A stretch of 64,000 nt of DNA from Bacteroidales bacterium UBA3843 (GTDB taxonomy: Bacteria; Bacteroidota; Bacteroidia; Bacteroidales; Paludibacteraceae), in the NCBI GenBank assembly GCA_002392745.1, contig DGHR01000003.1, forward strand, positions 349,066 through 413,065, given 5' to 3'. The notes below the pieces were generated by a model. The model was not told where the DNA came from. It did no database searches and saw only the letters and a list, made by a program, of their open reading frames with translations. Positions 35,029 to 43,858 of the stretch are shown piece by piece; the stretch's first letter is position 1; each line of letters opens with the position of its first letter. Position numbers and translations under genes: made by a program.

Positions 35029-36915
35029 TTATTTCTTTTTCTTGTTAGCGGAAGCCTTGATCAGCTCTGCCGGCTTTGCCTCGGTCTGCGGCACGGAGGT
35101 ATAGTCCCATTCTTCCTCAAAATCCCAGTTGCTCTTGGTCTGGACCTTACCCGGGAAATAATAGACCGGTTCGGGCTGACGGTGTTCGTCCCATGAACCG
35201 GTGGTCCATCGGCCGTCGCCGTTCAGGTCGATATACAGACGCAGATAATAGGTATCGGGCTTCAGGTATTGGAACCATGCGCCGTCGGGCTGTGCCGGCA
35301 GCGTACGCACCACCTCGTCCTTGGAGTTCAGCACCTGGATACGTGCCTCCGGCCGGAAAGGCGTTATCTTGACCCGGAGCGTGGAATAATCCTCCGGCGT
35401 CTTGAGTGTCAGTTTGTAGCTGACTGCCGTATGGGTGATGCCGTATATATCATGCAGGGCGGCGCTGTCCAGTTGCAGTTCGTACTGCTTGCCGGCGGCC
35501 AGTTTTGCCAGCAGAGAGACAGACTGCGGCAAACTGTCGTAGGGCATCAGGGTGAATGCCACGGGTTTGCGCAGCGAATCAACACATTCATACAGGTGCA
35601 GCGAATCGCGTTCGATAGCGGCTATCGGAGTGGCCGAGAAGAGACGCAGTGTGTCGTACATCTCGAATCCCTTGCGTGCATTGCTCTTCAGCTCCATCCG
35701 GCGGTTGCGGTTGCGGCGCTCAAGAGCCTCACGCGCCTTGGCGGTCAGTCGCGGAGCACGGTAAACGGCCTGAAGCGTATCCGTATACCACTCCAGGTTG
35801 AACACCGAGTCCGTGCGGCGGTAACGGGCCTCCAGAAAGATAGAGTCCTGGCGGATAGCCAGACTGTCGGTCAGCCATAGTGTGAGCGTGTCGCCCTTGG
35901 CGGAGAGACTGGTATGTGTATATGCCATCGGGTCAACCCACGCAGTGTCCGTTGCGGCGGAATCCAGTTCGGACGGACGGAGCGCACGAAGCACCGGCAG
36001 ACTGTCCGGAGCCGCAGAGAAAGCCAGTTGGATACGGTGTTGTTCCTCGCGCAGCGTGCGCTGCAGATAGAGCCTTTGCTGCTGCGGACGGAAGAGAAAG
36101 AGTGTCTGCAGTTCGGCCGGCGGTGCGGGAACGGGAGACGGCATTAGCGAGTCGGCGACAGCGACGGTATCGGCCGGCACAGGCGCCTGCGCCGTGATGG
36201 TCCCGTCGGCATAGGCCAATGCCTCGCCGGACGTGAGACGGTTGTCACGGCTGATTTCGTCCAGCGCATAGAGACGGTAGGTGCCGGCACGCATGTTGCT
36301 GATACGGAAGAAGCCCGTCGAATCGGTGCGCGCGATACGCAGGAACGGTTTGGCGGTGAAAGCCGTGTCGGACAGGTCGTCGTGGATACCGGCGTAGATG
36401 CCCTGCAGCGGGTTCAGGTTCTCCGCGTCAAACACCCGTCCGGCTGTCTCCAGCGTGTCTATTACAGGTCCGGTCGCGAACGAGAAGACATATCCGCTCA
36501 GGGGATTTTTCTCTGTGTAGTCGCAGATGGCAGAGCCGAAATCAATGGAATAGGTGGTGCTGTCGCGCAACGAGTCTTTGAGTGTCACCAGCACGCGCTT
36601 GCCGCGCACCTTGACCTCCGGAGGCGTCTGCTGCGGAGGCGACATCAACAGGTTCTGCCCCACGTTGTCCAGTTGCAGATACTCGTTGAAGGCTATCTCG
36701 ATGCGGTTGCCTGTGAAATTGACGGAGCCGTTCTCCGGCGTGGAGTGCATCGGCACAGGCGGAATCGAATCTTTCGGTCCGCCTTGCGGCCCGATTCCTC
36801 TGTTGGCACATCCCGCCAGACAGAACAGCAAGTACAGGACACAGGAGAGTGCCAACAATATCCGGCGCACACTCGCGCCGGCATATATAGAGTGATTTGT
36901 ATTCGGTTGTATCAT
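35029..36915 (-). CDS. Ig-like domain (SbsA/Big_5-type) lipoprotein
   Basis: 628 residues from ATG 36915 (MIQPNTNHSIYAGASVRR). An in-frame ATG at 36939 is rejected because the promoter -7 box lies at 36937-36944. Lipobox LFCLAGCANRG is followed by GPQGGPKDSIPP, the diagnostic start of this Bacteroidota envelope family, then a Big_5-type Ig-like domain (ENGSVNFTGNRIEIAFNEYLQ), several beta-rich segments and a Lys-rich tail. Anchored in the outer membrane; function unknown. GC-rich, core-like. Confidence 0.85.
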   Translation of the reverse strand: MIQPNTNHSIYAGASVRRILLALSCVLYLLFCLAGCANRGIGPQGGPKDSIPPVPMHSTPENGSVNFTGNRIEIAFNEYLQLDNVGQNLLMSPPQQTPPEVKVRGKRVLVTLKDSLRDSTTYSIDFGSAICDYTEKNPLSGYVFSFATGPVIDTLETAGRVFDAENLNPLQGIYAGIHDDLSDTAFTAKPFLRIARTDSTGFFRISNMRAGTYRLYALDEISRDNRLTSGEALAYADGTITAQAPVPADTVAVADSLMPSPVPAPPAELQTLFLFRPQQQRLYLQRTLREEQHRIQLAFSAAPDSLPVLRALRPSELDSAATDTAWVDPMAYTHTSLSAKGDTLTLWLTDSLAIRQDSIFLEARYRRTDSVFNLEWYTDTLQAVYRAPRLTAKAREALERRNRNRRMELKSNARKGFEMYDTLRLFSATPIAAIERDSLHLYECVDSLRKPVAFTLMPYDSLPQSVSLLAKLAAGKQYELQLDSAALHDIYGITHTAVSYKLTLKTPEDYSTLRVKITPFRPEARIQVLNSKDEVVRTLPAQPDGAWFQYLKPDTYYLRLYIDLNGDGRWTTGSWDEHRQPEPVYYFPGKVQTKSNWDFEEEWDYTSVPQTEAKPAELIKASANKKKK

Positions 36916-36936
36916 CCGGAAAAACTTTTGCGGCTG

Positions 36937-36967
36937 CAAAAGTACTACAAAAATTGCACATACGCAA
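36937..36967 (-). promoter_or_regulatory. Promoter of the Ig-like lipoprotein gene
   Basis: TTG (36967-36965), 20 bases, TACTTTTG (36944-36937). It decides the start codon at 36915. Confidence 0.75.
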
Positions 36968-36969
36968 GT

Positions 36970-37492
36970 AAACGAACAACTTTTTTTTGAGGAAGGAACA
37001 CTTTTGAGTGTTGTATAGAGCAGCGGAGGGTCTATCGGAAGCTCGCTTACGAATAGGCACTCCGTGGCTCTGTACGAAAGGACGGAACGTCCGTTTTTCT
37101 CAAAAAGAATTGCGAGTGCTTGTATATACCCGCAAGATGCGACCGTATATTCGAAGGGGCCCCATTCATTGGGGGAGGAGGTCGAATGTACTACAAAAAA
37201 ATGACATATGCAAGTGTATATGCCATTTTTTCAATCTGTCTATCGCGTGCGTTCGACTGCTATTGTATGTTTTTCATGCCATTTTGTAGCCATTTTGTAG
37301 CCATTTTGCAACTGTTTTGCAATCATTCTCGTTCGCATCTCGTTCGCATCGTGAACGTCACAATAGGATACTAAATCCGTCCATCGAGTATTTTGTTTTT
37401 TTAGAAAATGCCATTATCGCCAGACAAGCGGTGTGCGTATCAAAAAGAGCCGTCGCACAAATAAAAACAAGTATATAAACCACTTATGCTAA
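36970..37492. other. Gene-free boundary between core and accessory DNA
   Basis: No supported gene. A GGAC-GGAAC-GTCC stem lies near 37078-37092; short CATTTTGTAGC repeats occur at 37279-37305. Base composition falls from GC-rich to AT-rich across this stretch, marking the edge of the accessory region. Confidence 0.45.
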
Positions 37493-38152
37493 CTATCTGT
37501 TCTGCCTTATCTTTTCATTTCGCTCTCTCAAAAAATCACGCATCGCTTCTGCTTTTTTGTAAAACTCTATATCATATATTGGAGAGTCAGATTTGATATA
37601 AAGAAAGTCATTTATGTCAATCTTCTTATAGTCCTCCCATGATTCCGCTAACGTTTGATAGCGCGAACATTTATCCAAACTCAAGCCCTTTTTGAGAAAG
37701 GCTTGTAAATCTTCAGGGAAACAGGATAAATGTAATGGATATTTTCGTTCCCACGAAAGGTTTTCTTCTCGCTCTTTAGACAAGAGCAAATCAATATCTT
37801 CATTCGGGTCATCAACATAAGGGAGGCAACAATTATATATCCTATAGATAATTGCACATAGCGAAAACACCGTACACGAAGAGTCCCAAGGTTCACCATT
37901 TATATACTCCGGAGGATAGTACGCACATGGAATAGGCAGAATAATTGTTCTGTCTATCTCAATTCTATCAATGTGTTTACCCCAATCATCATTTAATAAA
38001 ATTCTCTCTGGGGATAAGCCGACAAAAAAATCATCTTCTTTGGAGGTATCACTTCCTTCAAGGCAATGGTGGCATACAGCTTCATAGATTATAAAGCCCA
38101 ACTCACTATGACCATTTTCAACTTGGTCCAAAATCTCCGATAAGCGTACCAT
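37493..38152 (-). CDS. Degenerate protein-kinase-like protein (C-lobe only, putative pseudokinase)
   Basis: 219 residues. VGLSPERILLNDDWGKHID resembles a kinase catalytic loop (HxDLxPxNIL) in which the catalytic Asp is absent. YYPPEYINGEPWDSSCTVFS resembles the activation-segment APE motif and helix F, and FPEDLQAFLKKGLSLDKCSR with RYQTLAE resembles helix H/I ending (L...L..DP..R). No glycine loop, VAIK lysine or DFG is present. I infer a pseudokinase or scaffold fragment, perhaps related to the kinase cluster at 53 kb. Moderate-to-low certainty. Confidence 0.45.
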   Translation of the reverse strand: MVRLSEILDQVENGHSELGFIIYEAVCHHCLEGSDTSKEDDFFVGLSPERILLNDDWGKHIDRIEIDRTIILPIPCAYYPPEYINGEPWDSSCTVFSLCAIIYRIYNCCLPYVDDPNEDIDLLLSKEREENLSWERKYPLHLSCFPEDLQAFLKKGLSLDKCSRYQTLAESWEDYKKIDINDFLYIKSDSPIYDIEFYKKAEAMRDFLRERNEKIRQNR

Positions 38153-38246
38153 ATATGCGATATTTTGAGTATTTTATATAGTTGTCATTATTTAATTAGC
38201 GAGGCTTTCCATGACAGAAAGTACTCCTATAGCTTATGCCGATTTT

Positions 38247-38264
38247 AGAAATTTAAAAATTTCT
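38247..38264 (-). terminator. AT-rich palindrome at end of the 38.3-40.1 kb genes
   Basis: AGAAATTT-AA-AAATTTCT, a perfect 8-bp inverted repeat overlapping the stop of the 243-residue gene. It could end transcription, though the stem is weak. Confidence 0.35.
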
Positions 38265-38994
38265 ATTCTGCACAATTAGTGACATCTTCAGCATGAATAT
38301 ACTTTATTCCATGACAATCAAGCCATCTAACAATCCAGAAGATGTCCATCTCCGTTTCCGGAAGCTTTGCACATAATCGTTTCAAAGCTCCCTCAATACC
38401 CTTATTTGTTTTGACATGAAGTATATCCTTTACTTTATCAACATCTATCATACCATATATTGAGTTGATAAAATTGTTGCCTTCCATATAATCCATAGAG
38501 ATTTCCATTTTCTTCATCCAAATTGAAACACCAACATCTTGAAATCTTGAGGTTGGTGTGTAAGACTGGAGTAAGAATGACCGCATACTTTCCCCTGCTA
38601 TCTCATACAAGTCACGTTGTATGGTAACCATCTCTACAGCAACAGGGTTGCTTCGGTATGCATCACGTGTAATATTTGTCATATGCCCGAATGTGGGAAA
38701 ACGCAAAAGCACAAGTATTTGTTTGTACAGCTGTGAATCGATGTAAAGCGGCAAATCTTCAAATGTGAGATCCGGGTATTTGAGCATTACAGCCAAAAGT
38801 TCGGCATAGTTTTTCCTTGCGATTTCTATCTTTTCGGGTCTCACTGACAGCTTATTTCGTTTTCTAACATCAACGATAATTAAATCAAACCAACAAAGGA
38901 TGTACTCGTTTGATTTATACCTTTTTTTGAGAAACCGCTCAATAGACTCTTCCTGTTTAAGCTGATAATATGCTTTATACTCTTTTTGTGTCAT
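38263..38994 (-). CDS. Hypothetical protein (243 aa)
   Basis: Not recognised. 243 residues, mostly alpha-helical and rich in charged residues, no signal peptide or membrane helix. Contains FLLQSYTPTSRFQDVGVSIWM and a late helical region GIEGALKRLCAKLPETEMDI. It lies 23 bases downstream of the 128-residue gene in a run of minus-strand hypotheticals and has the low GC of the island. Confidence 0.6.
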   Translation of the reverse strand: MTQKEYKAYYQLKQEESIERFLKKRYKSNEYILCWFDLIIVDVRKRNKLSVRPEKIEIARKNYAELLAVMLKYPDLTFEDLPLYIDSQLYKQILVLLRFPTFGHMTNITRDAYRSNPVAVEMVTIQRDLYEIAGESMRSFLLQSYTPTSRFQDVGVSIWMKKMEISMDYMEGNNFINSIYGMIDVDKVKDILHVKTNKGIEGALKRLCAKLPETEMDIFWIVRWLDCHGIKYIHAEDVTNCAE

Positions 38995-39017
38995 CCAATT
39001 TTCATGTTTTCCTATTA

Positions 39018-39404
39018 TTATATATCAATATCATGACTTCCCTCATATATACCAGCAAGGCAGTTGGTTACAATACTGCGCATGCGGTCTTTGGCATCGT
39101 CAATGGTGTCATCGTCATAGTCCAGCATCGGGTCGCAATAATAATCTAAAGCGCGTTCAAGATACTTGACGGCTCCGTCATAGTCTTCAATGCCGAGACA
39201 CCATTGAGACGCGTGGTCGTACCAAATTGCAATAGTACTAACAAACGCGCTACCGATTCCTAATCCTTCATAAGGCTTGGCATACTCAAAAGGTATGGTA
39301 TCAAGTTCTTGCTTGAATACCTGTAACGTACCAATATCAAAACTCTCTATCAGTTTTGAGTGCATCTCAAACATCCTATGCCACCATTCCTCTGTATTTT
39401 TCAT
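39018..39404 (-). CDS. Hypothetical protein (128 aa), TPR-like
   Basis: 128 residues, acidic. SQWCLGIEDYDGAVKYLERALDYYCD resembles one TPR-like helix pair, so protein binding is a guess. Its ATG overlaps the TGA of the upstream zinc-ribbon gene (ATGA), so the two are translationally coupled and probably act together. Confidence 0.6.
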   Translation of the reverse strand: MKNTEEWWHRMFEMHSKLIESFDIGTLQVFKQELDTIPFEYAKPYEGLGIGSAFVSTIAIWYDHASQWCLGIEDYDGAVKYLERALDYYCDPMLDYDDDTIDDAKDRMRSIVTNCLAGIYEGSHDIDI

Positions 39405-40093
39405 TTGTCATAAGGTTTGACTTCATCCTTAATATATGGTTTTAACGGCTGAGTTAAGGCAAATTTCAAATCTTTAATTTCCTTCTCATATCGCCGTTTT
39501 AAAGTTTCTTCGTCATCATAGAACTTCATCTTATTCTCCGTGCAATAAATCTTTCTCTGCCTAATATACTCATCATAAGTAAGAGACTCTATCATTTGCT
39601 CACATACATCTTTATGCCCGAGAAGACGATGCAACTCAAAAAGCAGATGGCTGAAACGAGTTGCACGCGGTGTGTGGAAATCAATAAGCCACTGCATGTT
39701 GTCTTTATAATAAGCCAACTCTTTGGCTGGAATATCATCCGTATCCTTGTACAGTGCATTGAAAGCCCACCAAGCTTCAAGCCTTGCACGTGGCTCAGCG
39801 ACCTCATCTCCTGCAAGTTCAGTAATTGCTTGCTTGAGTGTCTGCAATGGCAATTGCCCCGTTTCATAGCACTCTTTTTCTATAATTTTCAGGGTGTTCC
39901 TGCGTGGCAAAGTAAAGAATTTGCCGCATGCAGGACACTGCTGTGTATATGCAGGGTCATACCAACGACTACTCTCTATCCTTGCGTCAGACCAGAAATA
40001 GTACGGTACATTAGTCCATGTGTCAGTAGAAAATCCCACTTCCTTTTTTGCCCCACAATATGGGCATTTTAATACATATGTATTTGTTTCCAT
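39401..40093 (-). CDS. Zinc-ribbon (CpXC-like) protein, 230 aa
   Basis: Preferred start METNTYVLKCPYCG at 40093 (an open extension reaches 40129). N-terminal zinc ribbon: CPYCG and, 40 residues on, CPACG, followed by FFTLPRRN; the rest is helical, with a long charged C-terminal helix (DEETLKRRYEKEIKDLKFAL). CpXC-type domains bind zinc; function unknown. Coupled to the downstream TPR-like gene by an ATGA overlap. Confidence 0.6.
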   Translation of the reverse strand: METNTYVLKCPYCGAKKEVGFSTDTWTNVPYYFWSDARIESSRWYDPAYTQQCPACGKFFTLPRRNTLKIIEKECYETGQLPLQTLKQAITELAGDEVAEPRARLEAWWAFNALYKDTDDIPAKELAYYKDNMQWLIDFHTPRATRFSHLLFELHRLLGHKDVCEQMIESLTYDEYIRQRKIYCTENKMKFYDDEETLKRRYEKEIKDLKFALTQPLKPYIKDEVKPYDK

Positions 40094-40129
40094 AACTTTC
40101 AAATTTTTATCATGCTTTAGTTGCGTCAA

Positions 40130-40318
40130 GTTGATCTACAACAAAACAATTTTCTATGCCTTGAGTTAGAAAGACACAGAAATTACGGCATCTTCATTAG
40201 AGTGACGCTTATTTTGATGTGTATTCTGTGTATTCATGTATGAATTCCACATAATACCTCATCTACGATTTTGGTGAAAATATAATAATAAAGTAGAACT
40301 TGGTTCTGCCATATATTG
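40130..40318. other. Spacer with no supported gene
   Basis: AT-rich stretch of about 190 bases. Short GTGTATTCTGTGTATTC-type repeats at 40218-40234; nothing else seen. Confidence 0.4.
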
Positions 40319-40855
40319 TTATTGAGATAGAAAAACGCAATAGTATCGTTTCATAAACTCTACTAATTCCATACGCTTATATGTAGGTGTTATCATATCA
40401 AATGCACCCGCACGAACTATTTGTTTCGTAATGGGGCTTATTTCTACATATTCTACTTTCCATGATCTAGGGTCATATTGACTTTCAGCTCCAACAGATT
40501 GACATATAACATTAGTTATTTTATATAAATGATCATCATACCTATCATCATTAACTTTCCATTGTGAGTTAATGAGTTTCTTGGGATGCACTGTATGAGC
40601 TTTAAATGCAGTATTGGGTTTATCGTAATAATCCCCTTGCGTACGAAAGCCTTCACCATGCGAGCCCTGTCCATCTTTTGAGACCACAAGCGGAATAAAC
40701 TCTAGGATATCACTCCTATCAAAAATTCCACGTTCAGAACAAAAATTTCTAATAGCCTCCTCTTTTGTCCAACACGCAGTTTCGTATATCTCAGGTTTGG
40801 GAGGTGAAAAAAAACCGCGTCCCTTTAACACCACCTTATATCTCATAGTACTCAT
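40319..40855 (-). CDS. Hypothetical protein (178 aa)
   Basis: Not recognised. 178 residues, soluble, mixed alpha/beta, starting MSTMRYKVVLKGRGFFSPPK. Contains GSHGEGFRTQGDYYDKPNTA and HPKKLINSQWKV. It follows a 52-codon ORF and both are downstream of a promoter that shares its palindromic upstream site with the RiPP operon (41135-41204), so it may belong to the same response. Confidence 0.55.
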   Translation of the reverse strand: MSTMRYKVVLKGRGFFSPPKPEIYETACWTKEEAIRNFCSERGIFDRSDILEFIPLVVSKDGQGSHGEGFRTQGDYYDKPNTAFKAHTVHPKKLINSQWKVNDDRYDDHLYKITNVICQSVGAESQYDPRSWKVEYVEISPITKQIVRAGAFDMITPTYKRMELVEFMKRYYCVFLSQ

Positions 40856-40922
40856 ATGTATAATATTTTTAATACTTAATAAATGTCAGGATTATAGAAA
40901 AATCCCCATATTCTTGGGCCTA

Positions 40923-41081
40923 TCATCTGTTACGTCCTTGATTAGATATAGCAGATACGTATTCTCTTTGGTAGTCATCCCATCCCGATGGAGGTGAGGG
41001 AGGAGTGGGTTTTGATTCCAATTCAATTTTACTACTTGAAATGTCGTAATCGACTGTTTTAGAAAACCATGACATAATCAT
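40923..41081 (-). CDS. Small protein of 52 aa, Pro-rich, co-regulated with the RiPP operon
   Basis: Frame from ATG 41081 (or 41075) encodes MSWFSKTVDYDISSSKIELE, then a Pro-Ser hinge PTPPSPPSGWDDYQREYVSA and ISNQGRNR. No recognised family. It is the first frame after the promoter at 41135-41165, about 50 bases downstream of the -7 box. The aromatic/acidic GWDDYQREY segment and small size would be compatible with a peptide substrate or a small regulator, but nothing proves either. Confidence 0.45.
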   Translation of the reverse strand: MIMSWFSKTVDYDISSSKIELESKPTPPSPPSGWDDYQREYVSAISNQGRNR

Positions 41082-41134
41082 ATTTATTTTGATGCCAATC
41101 TTTCAGCTTCCGGGCTATTGCTTTTTATTCGATG

Positions 41135-41204
41135 CAAAATTACTACATTACAGCGAAATATGCAATTATGTAATAGAAAATCAATTTTATTTTCAACATT
41201 GAAA
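41135..41204 (-). promoter_or_regulatory. Promoter with upstream TTTCAACATTGAAA palindrome
   Basis: TTG (41165-41163), 20 bases, TAATTTTG (41142-41135), with the perfect palindrome TTTCAACATTGAAA at 41191-41204, 49 bp from the -7 box. The RiPP operon promoter at 45641-45710 has the same three elements at the same spacing, so a common DNA-binding activator or repressor is likely. Confidence 0.65.
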
Positions 41205-41275
41205 CATTATGATAGTATTTTACAAGTTTCTATTTCTTATATTATGAAAGCAATATCATATTGGCTCCTATCACG

Positions 41276-41321
41276 TTCAAAGAAGGACTTGGAATGCTAT
41301 GACTCCTAGTCCTTCTTTGAA
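41276..41321. terminator. Long hairpin downstream of the RiPP operon
   Basis: TTCAAAGAAGGACT / AGTCCTTCTTTGAA, a perfect 14-bp stem around an 18-base loop, immediately after the 41-residue peptide gene. No long U-run follows, so it may act as a transcript-stabilising 3' end as well as a terminator. Confidence 0.65.
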
Positions 41322-41335
41322 TTAACAATGTTATG

Positions 41336-41461
41336 CTATTCTGCACTGCAAGCACATACGTACCTGGTGTTGAATAGCAAGTTCTCTGAGGGATTGGCGA
41401 TTGTTCCATCGAACGTACGCATGGTTAGCTCCGCTAACTTGGATTGATTAAGTACTGTCAT
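41336..41461 (-). CDS. Putative second RiPP precursor peptide (41 aa)
   Basis: Short frame from ATG 41461: MTVLNQSKLAELTMRTFDGT then IANPSENLLFNTRYVCACSA-Glu-stop. It starts 26 bases after the stop of the downstream radical SAM/SPASM gene and ends just before the operon hairpin. A helical, charged front half (leader-like), and a C-terminal RYVCACSAE with two Cys one residue apart fit a small modified peptide. No family recognised; whether it is a substrate of the adjacent maturase is inferred from position and Cys content. Confidence 0.6.
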   Translation of the reverse strand: MTVLNQSKLAELTMRTFDGTIANPSENLLFNTRYVCACSAE

Positions 41462-41487
41462 AATTTTACTTTTTTTGTTGATTATTA

Positions 41488-42807
41488 TTAATTTACATTC
41501 ATTAATGATATGTTACGTCTAATCATGTTTATGTACAATTCCGGACTTTGTTTTTCATAGATACATTGATGTTGCTTATGAACGATTCTATATCTACGAC
41601 ATCCACCATTGCACATTGGAAGTAGTAGACATTGTCTACATTCATCATCTTCTATCAATGTGGCATTTCTAAAGCGAAAATAATCTGCTTGTTTTTCTGC
41701 AGAGAGACCAGTCCTTATGTCCCCTATGGCATATTTAGGGTCAAACTCATGTACGCATGTATATAGATTCCCTAAAGGATCGATCGTATAAAATGCAGCA
41801 TTATCCGCTTCGCAATGAAAAAATCCGAGATGTTCATATTGGTCATCAATGAGAAAACCCTTATTTATTGCTTTGCACTGAAGTTCATAAAGTTTTAGAT
41901 AAGGATTGTCTCCTTTTGATTGAAATGAAAATTCCTTCCAAGAGCTAGCTTCATTTGCGTATACCCATCTAAAAAACAAAGAACAGTGTTTATTAATGGG
42001 CTGCAAATCTTTCAACAATTCTTCGATGGTATCTATGTTGTCATCTGAGACATTCACCCTTATTCTCAATTTCTGTTCAGGGAACTTTTCCACAAAAAGA
42101 TTTGCATTAGTCAGTATTTTGTCATAAGTTCCATGCCCATCATGCAGAAATTTTTGTTTATCATGTGCGGTGTGACCGCCATCAAATGTAATTTGAGTCG
42201 CAATGATATTATTACGACTTAAAAAATCAATCATCTCCGGTGAATTCAGAAGAACTCCATTAGTGGTTATAGATGCGGCATATTGTATGCCATGTTTTTT
42301 GCATATCTTTTGTAGTTCTTTAGACAAGTAGTCTATAGTTTTAGTGCAAAGCAAAGGTTCGCCTCCAAACCAATCAACCATTAAGGAACGTTTCGTTAGC
42401 AAAGTATCATCAACCCATTTAATTAGTTCATTTTGAACCTGCAGGCTCATTGATTTTCCATTCTTTTTTTCGAAACAATATGGGCATGCGCAATTACACC
42501 CAAGTGTGGGCATTATGGCTAATGATAGTTTGTCTACATTATATGATTGAGATAAATAATTATATTGATAAAAAGACCACTCGTCCCAAGTCTCCAATAT
42601 AAAAATGTGTTGATTTATCAGAACTTGCAAAATTTGTGTCGAAATCGTACCACTTGTGATTTCTTCTGCCTCAAACTTATCGAATAACAATAAACTACGG
42701 TATAAGAAATTGAATACAACGATACTATCATCTTCATATAATACGAAACAATTATATTGAGATGGTTTATATCCTTCTATTTTAATATGGGGTGTTATTA
42801 TCTTCAT
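41488..42807 (-). CDS. Radical SAM/SPASM peptide maturase (B)
   Basis: 439 residues. The SAM-cluster motif CX3CX2C is Cys104, Cys108, Cys111 (TLGCNCACPYCFEK), followed by WFGGEPLLC (SAM-binding GGE) and TTNGVLL. The C-terminal SPASM domain binds auxiliary Fe-S clusters through CVHEF and CRQCLLLPMCNGGC. About 95 residues precede the barrel, in the position of peptide-binding (RRE-like) regions. Such enzymes install thioether, cyclophane or other C-C/C-S links in ribosomal peptides. Its start overlaps the stop of the 348-residue gene by 4 bases; a Cys-containing 41-residue peptide follows. Confidence 0.88.
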   Translation of the reverse strand: MKIITPHIKIEGYKPSQYNCFVLYEDDSIVVFNFLYRSLLLFDKFEAEEITSGTISTQILQVLINQHIFILETWDEWSFYQYNYLSQSYNVDKLSLAIMPTLGCNCACPYCFEKKNGKSMSLQVQNELIKWVDDTLLTKRSLMVDWFGGEPLLCTKTIDYLSKELQKICKKHGIQYAASITTNGVLLNSPEMIDFLSRNNIIATQITFDGGHTAHDKQKFLHDGHGTYDKILTNANLFVEKFPEQKLRIRVNVSDDNIDTIEELLKDLQPINKHCSLFFRWVYANEASSWKEFSFQSKGDNPYLKLYELQCKAINKGFLIDDQYEHLGFFHCEADNAAFYTIDPLGNLYTCVHEFDPKYAIGDIRTGLSAEKQADYFRFRNATLIEDDECRQCLLLPMCNGGCRRYRIVHKQHQCIYEKQSPELYINMIRRNISLMNVN

Positions 42808-43850
42808 AATCTAACATTAAAATGGAAATTAGGCAAGCCTGCAATTGCGTTTCTATTTTGATTTATAATTTTACCGTCTTTATTGATGGCAAAATTTTTA
42901 ACGACTTGTTGGGCAAAATTCTCATTTACACGTTGAGTCTCATGTTTTAAGAGCCATGTGCGGATACGCGATTTTGCAGTGTTCATGCCTCTACAATCTT
43001 GTTCACGGCAAAATAAATCAAAAGAATCTTTTACATCTCGCAATTCCCTTCCACTAAGTACAAGATATATGTGGCAATACTCATTCTTTAACTGTTCTCG
43101 GCGTGGACTATCCATGAACCAATCTTGACGGGTTATTCCTTCTGGGTGAAGCCACGTCAATATATAATAAGCTTCTGCCTGAAAATCAGAAGAGAAAACC
43201 TCGCCATTAGAAGCCCAAACCAAACGAGACAACCCATCATCCCATCGGAGCATAGTATTATCAAAATTCATATCCATATTGCGTTCAATCCATCCATTAT
43301 CATAGAAGTCAGAGAGCAAAACAGGAGTTGGTATCTTGGACTTACGATTAATAACCCATTCTTTACTGTATATTTCTCCTATTGATCCAGAATAAGATTG
43401 CAGTTTAAACTTGTCAGCAGATGCGGTAATATATTGTATTGCTGCATATATTGTGGATAAAGTACAATCTTCAATGTTCACGACTAGCAAGCGTTGTTTC
43501 AGTGGATTGATAAATCCATGGTTTTGAAAAATAGCACAAGCAAGGATACCATCATTTTTAGAAGTTGTTTTACGACGGCTTAAAGCCATTTCTTCCCTAT
43601 GTTTAATGGCTTCTTCCAACGTAAGAGATTGAAAGATAGGTTGAGGATATTCAACATATTTCAGTTGATATACACATGCAAAACCGGGATAGGCTTTTAG
43701 CGCATTGTTGATTTTACCAAGATTTTGATGTACTAAAAAATTGGTTACAAAGTCCCATGAACTCTCAAAGAACACAACCTCATCGTATGGGATTGGTGGA
43801 GTTGGGCGTTCTATAATCCAACAAGTACACTTATCAAAATACCCTTCCAT
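42804..43850 (-). CDS. Unknown protein of the RiPP operon (348 aa)
   Basis: Not recognised. 348 residues, no signal peptide or membrane helix, no CX3CX2C. N-terminus MEGYFDKCTCWIIERPTPPI; centre KQRLLVVNIEDCTLSTIYAA; C-terminal part FDLFCREQDCRGMNTAKSRI and a helical tail. Several lone Cys residues are scattered. It sits between two SPASM maturases, 8 bases after the first and overlapping the second by 4, so it very likely acts in the same pathway: possible roles are precursor recognition, a leader protease, or a degenerate partner subunit. None can be supported by a motif. Confidence 0.7.
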   Translation of the reverse strand: MEGYFDKCTCWIIERPTPPIPYDEVVFFESSWDFVTNFLVHQNLGKINNALKAYPGFACVYQLKYVEYPQPIFQSLTLEEAIKHREEMALSRRKTTSKNDGILACAIFQNHGFINPLKQRLLVVNIEDCTLSTIYAAIQYITASADKFKLQSYSGSIGEIYSKEWVINRKSKIPTPVLLSDFYDNGWIERNMDMNFDNTMLRWDDGLSRLVWASNGEVFSSDFQAEAYYILTWLHPEGITRQDWFMDSPRREQLKNEYCHIYLVLSGRELRDVKDSFDLFCREQDCRGMNTAKSRIRTWLLKHETQRVNENFAQQVVKNFAINKDGKIINQNRNAIAGLPNFHFNVRL

Positions 43851-43858
43851 AAATTATT

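Noticed and set aside
37008..37180. Possible tRNA or structured RNA in the boundary region
   Set aside because: No cloverleaf or TTCGA/CCA features; only a short GGAC/GTCC stem.
38263..40855. Interpretation of the hypothetical genes as a known toxin-antitoxin or defence system
   Set aside because: No diagnostic motif in any of them; reported as unknown.
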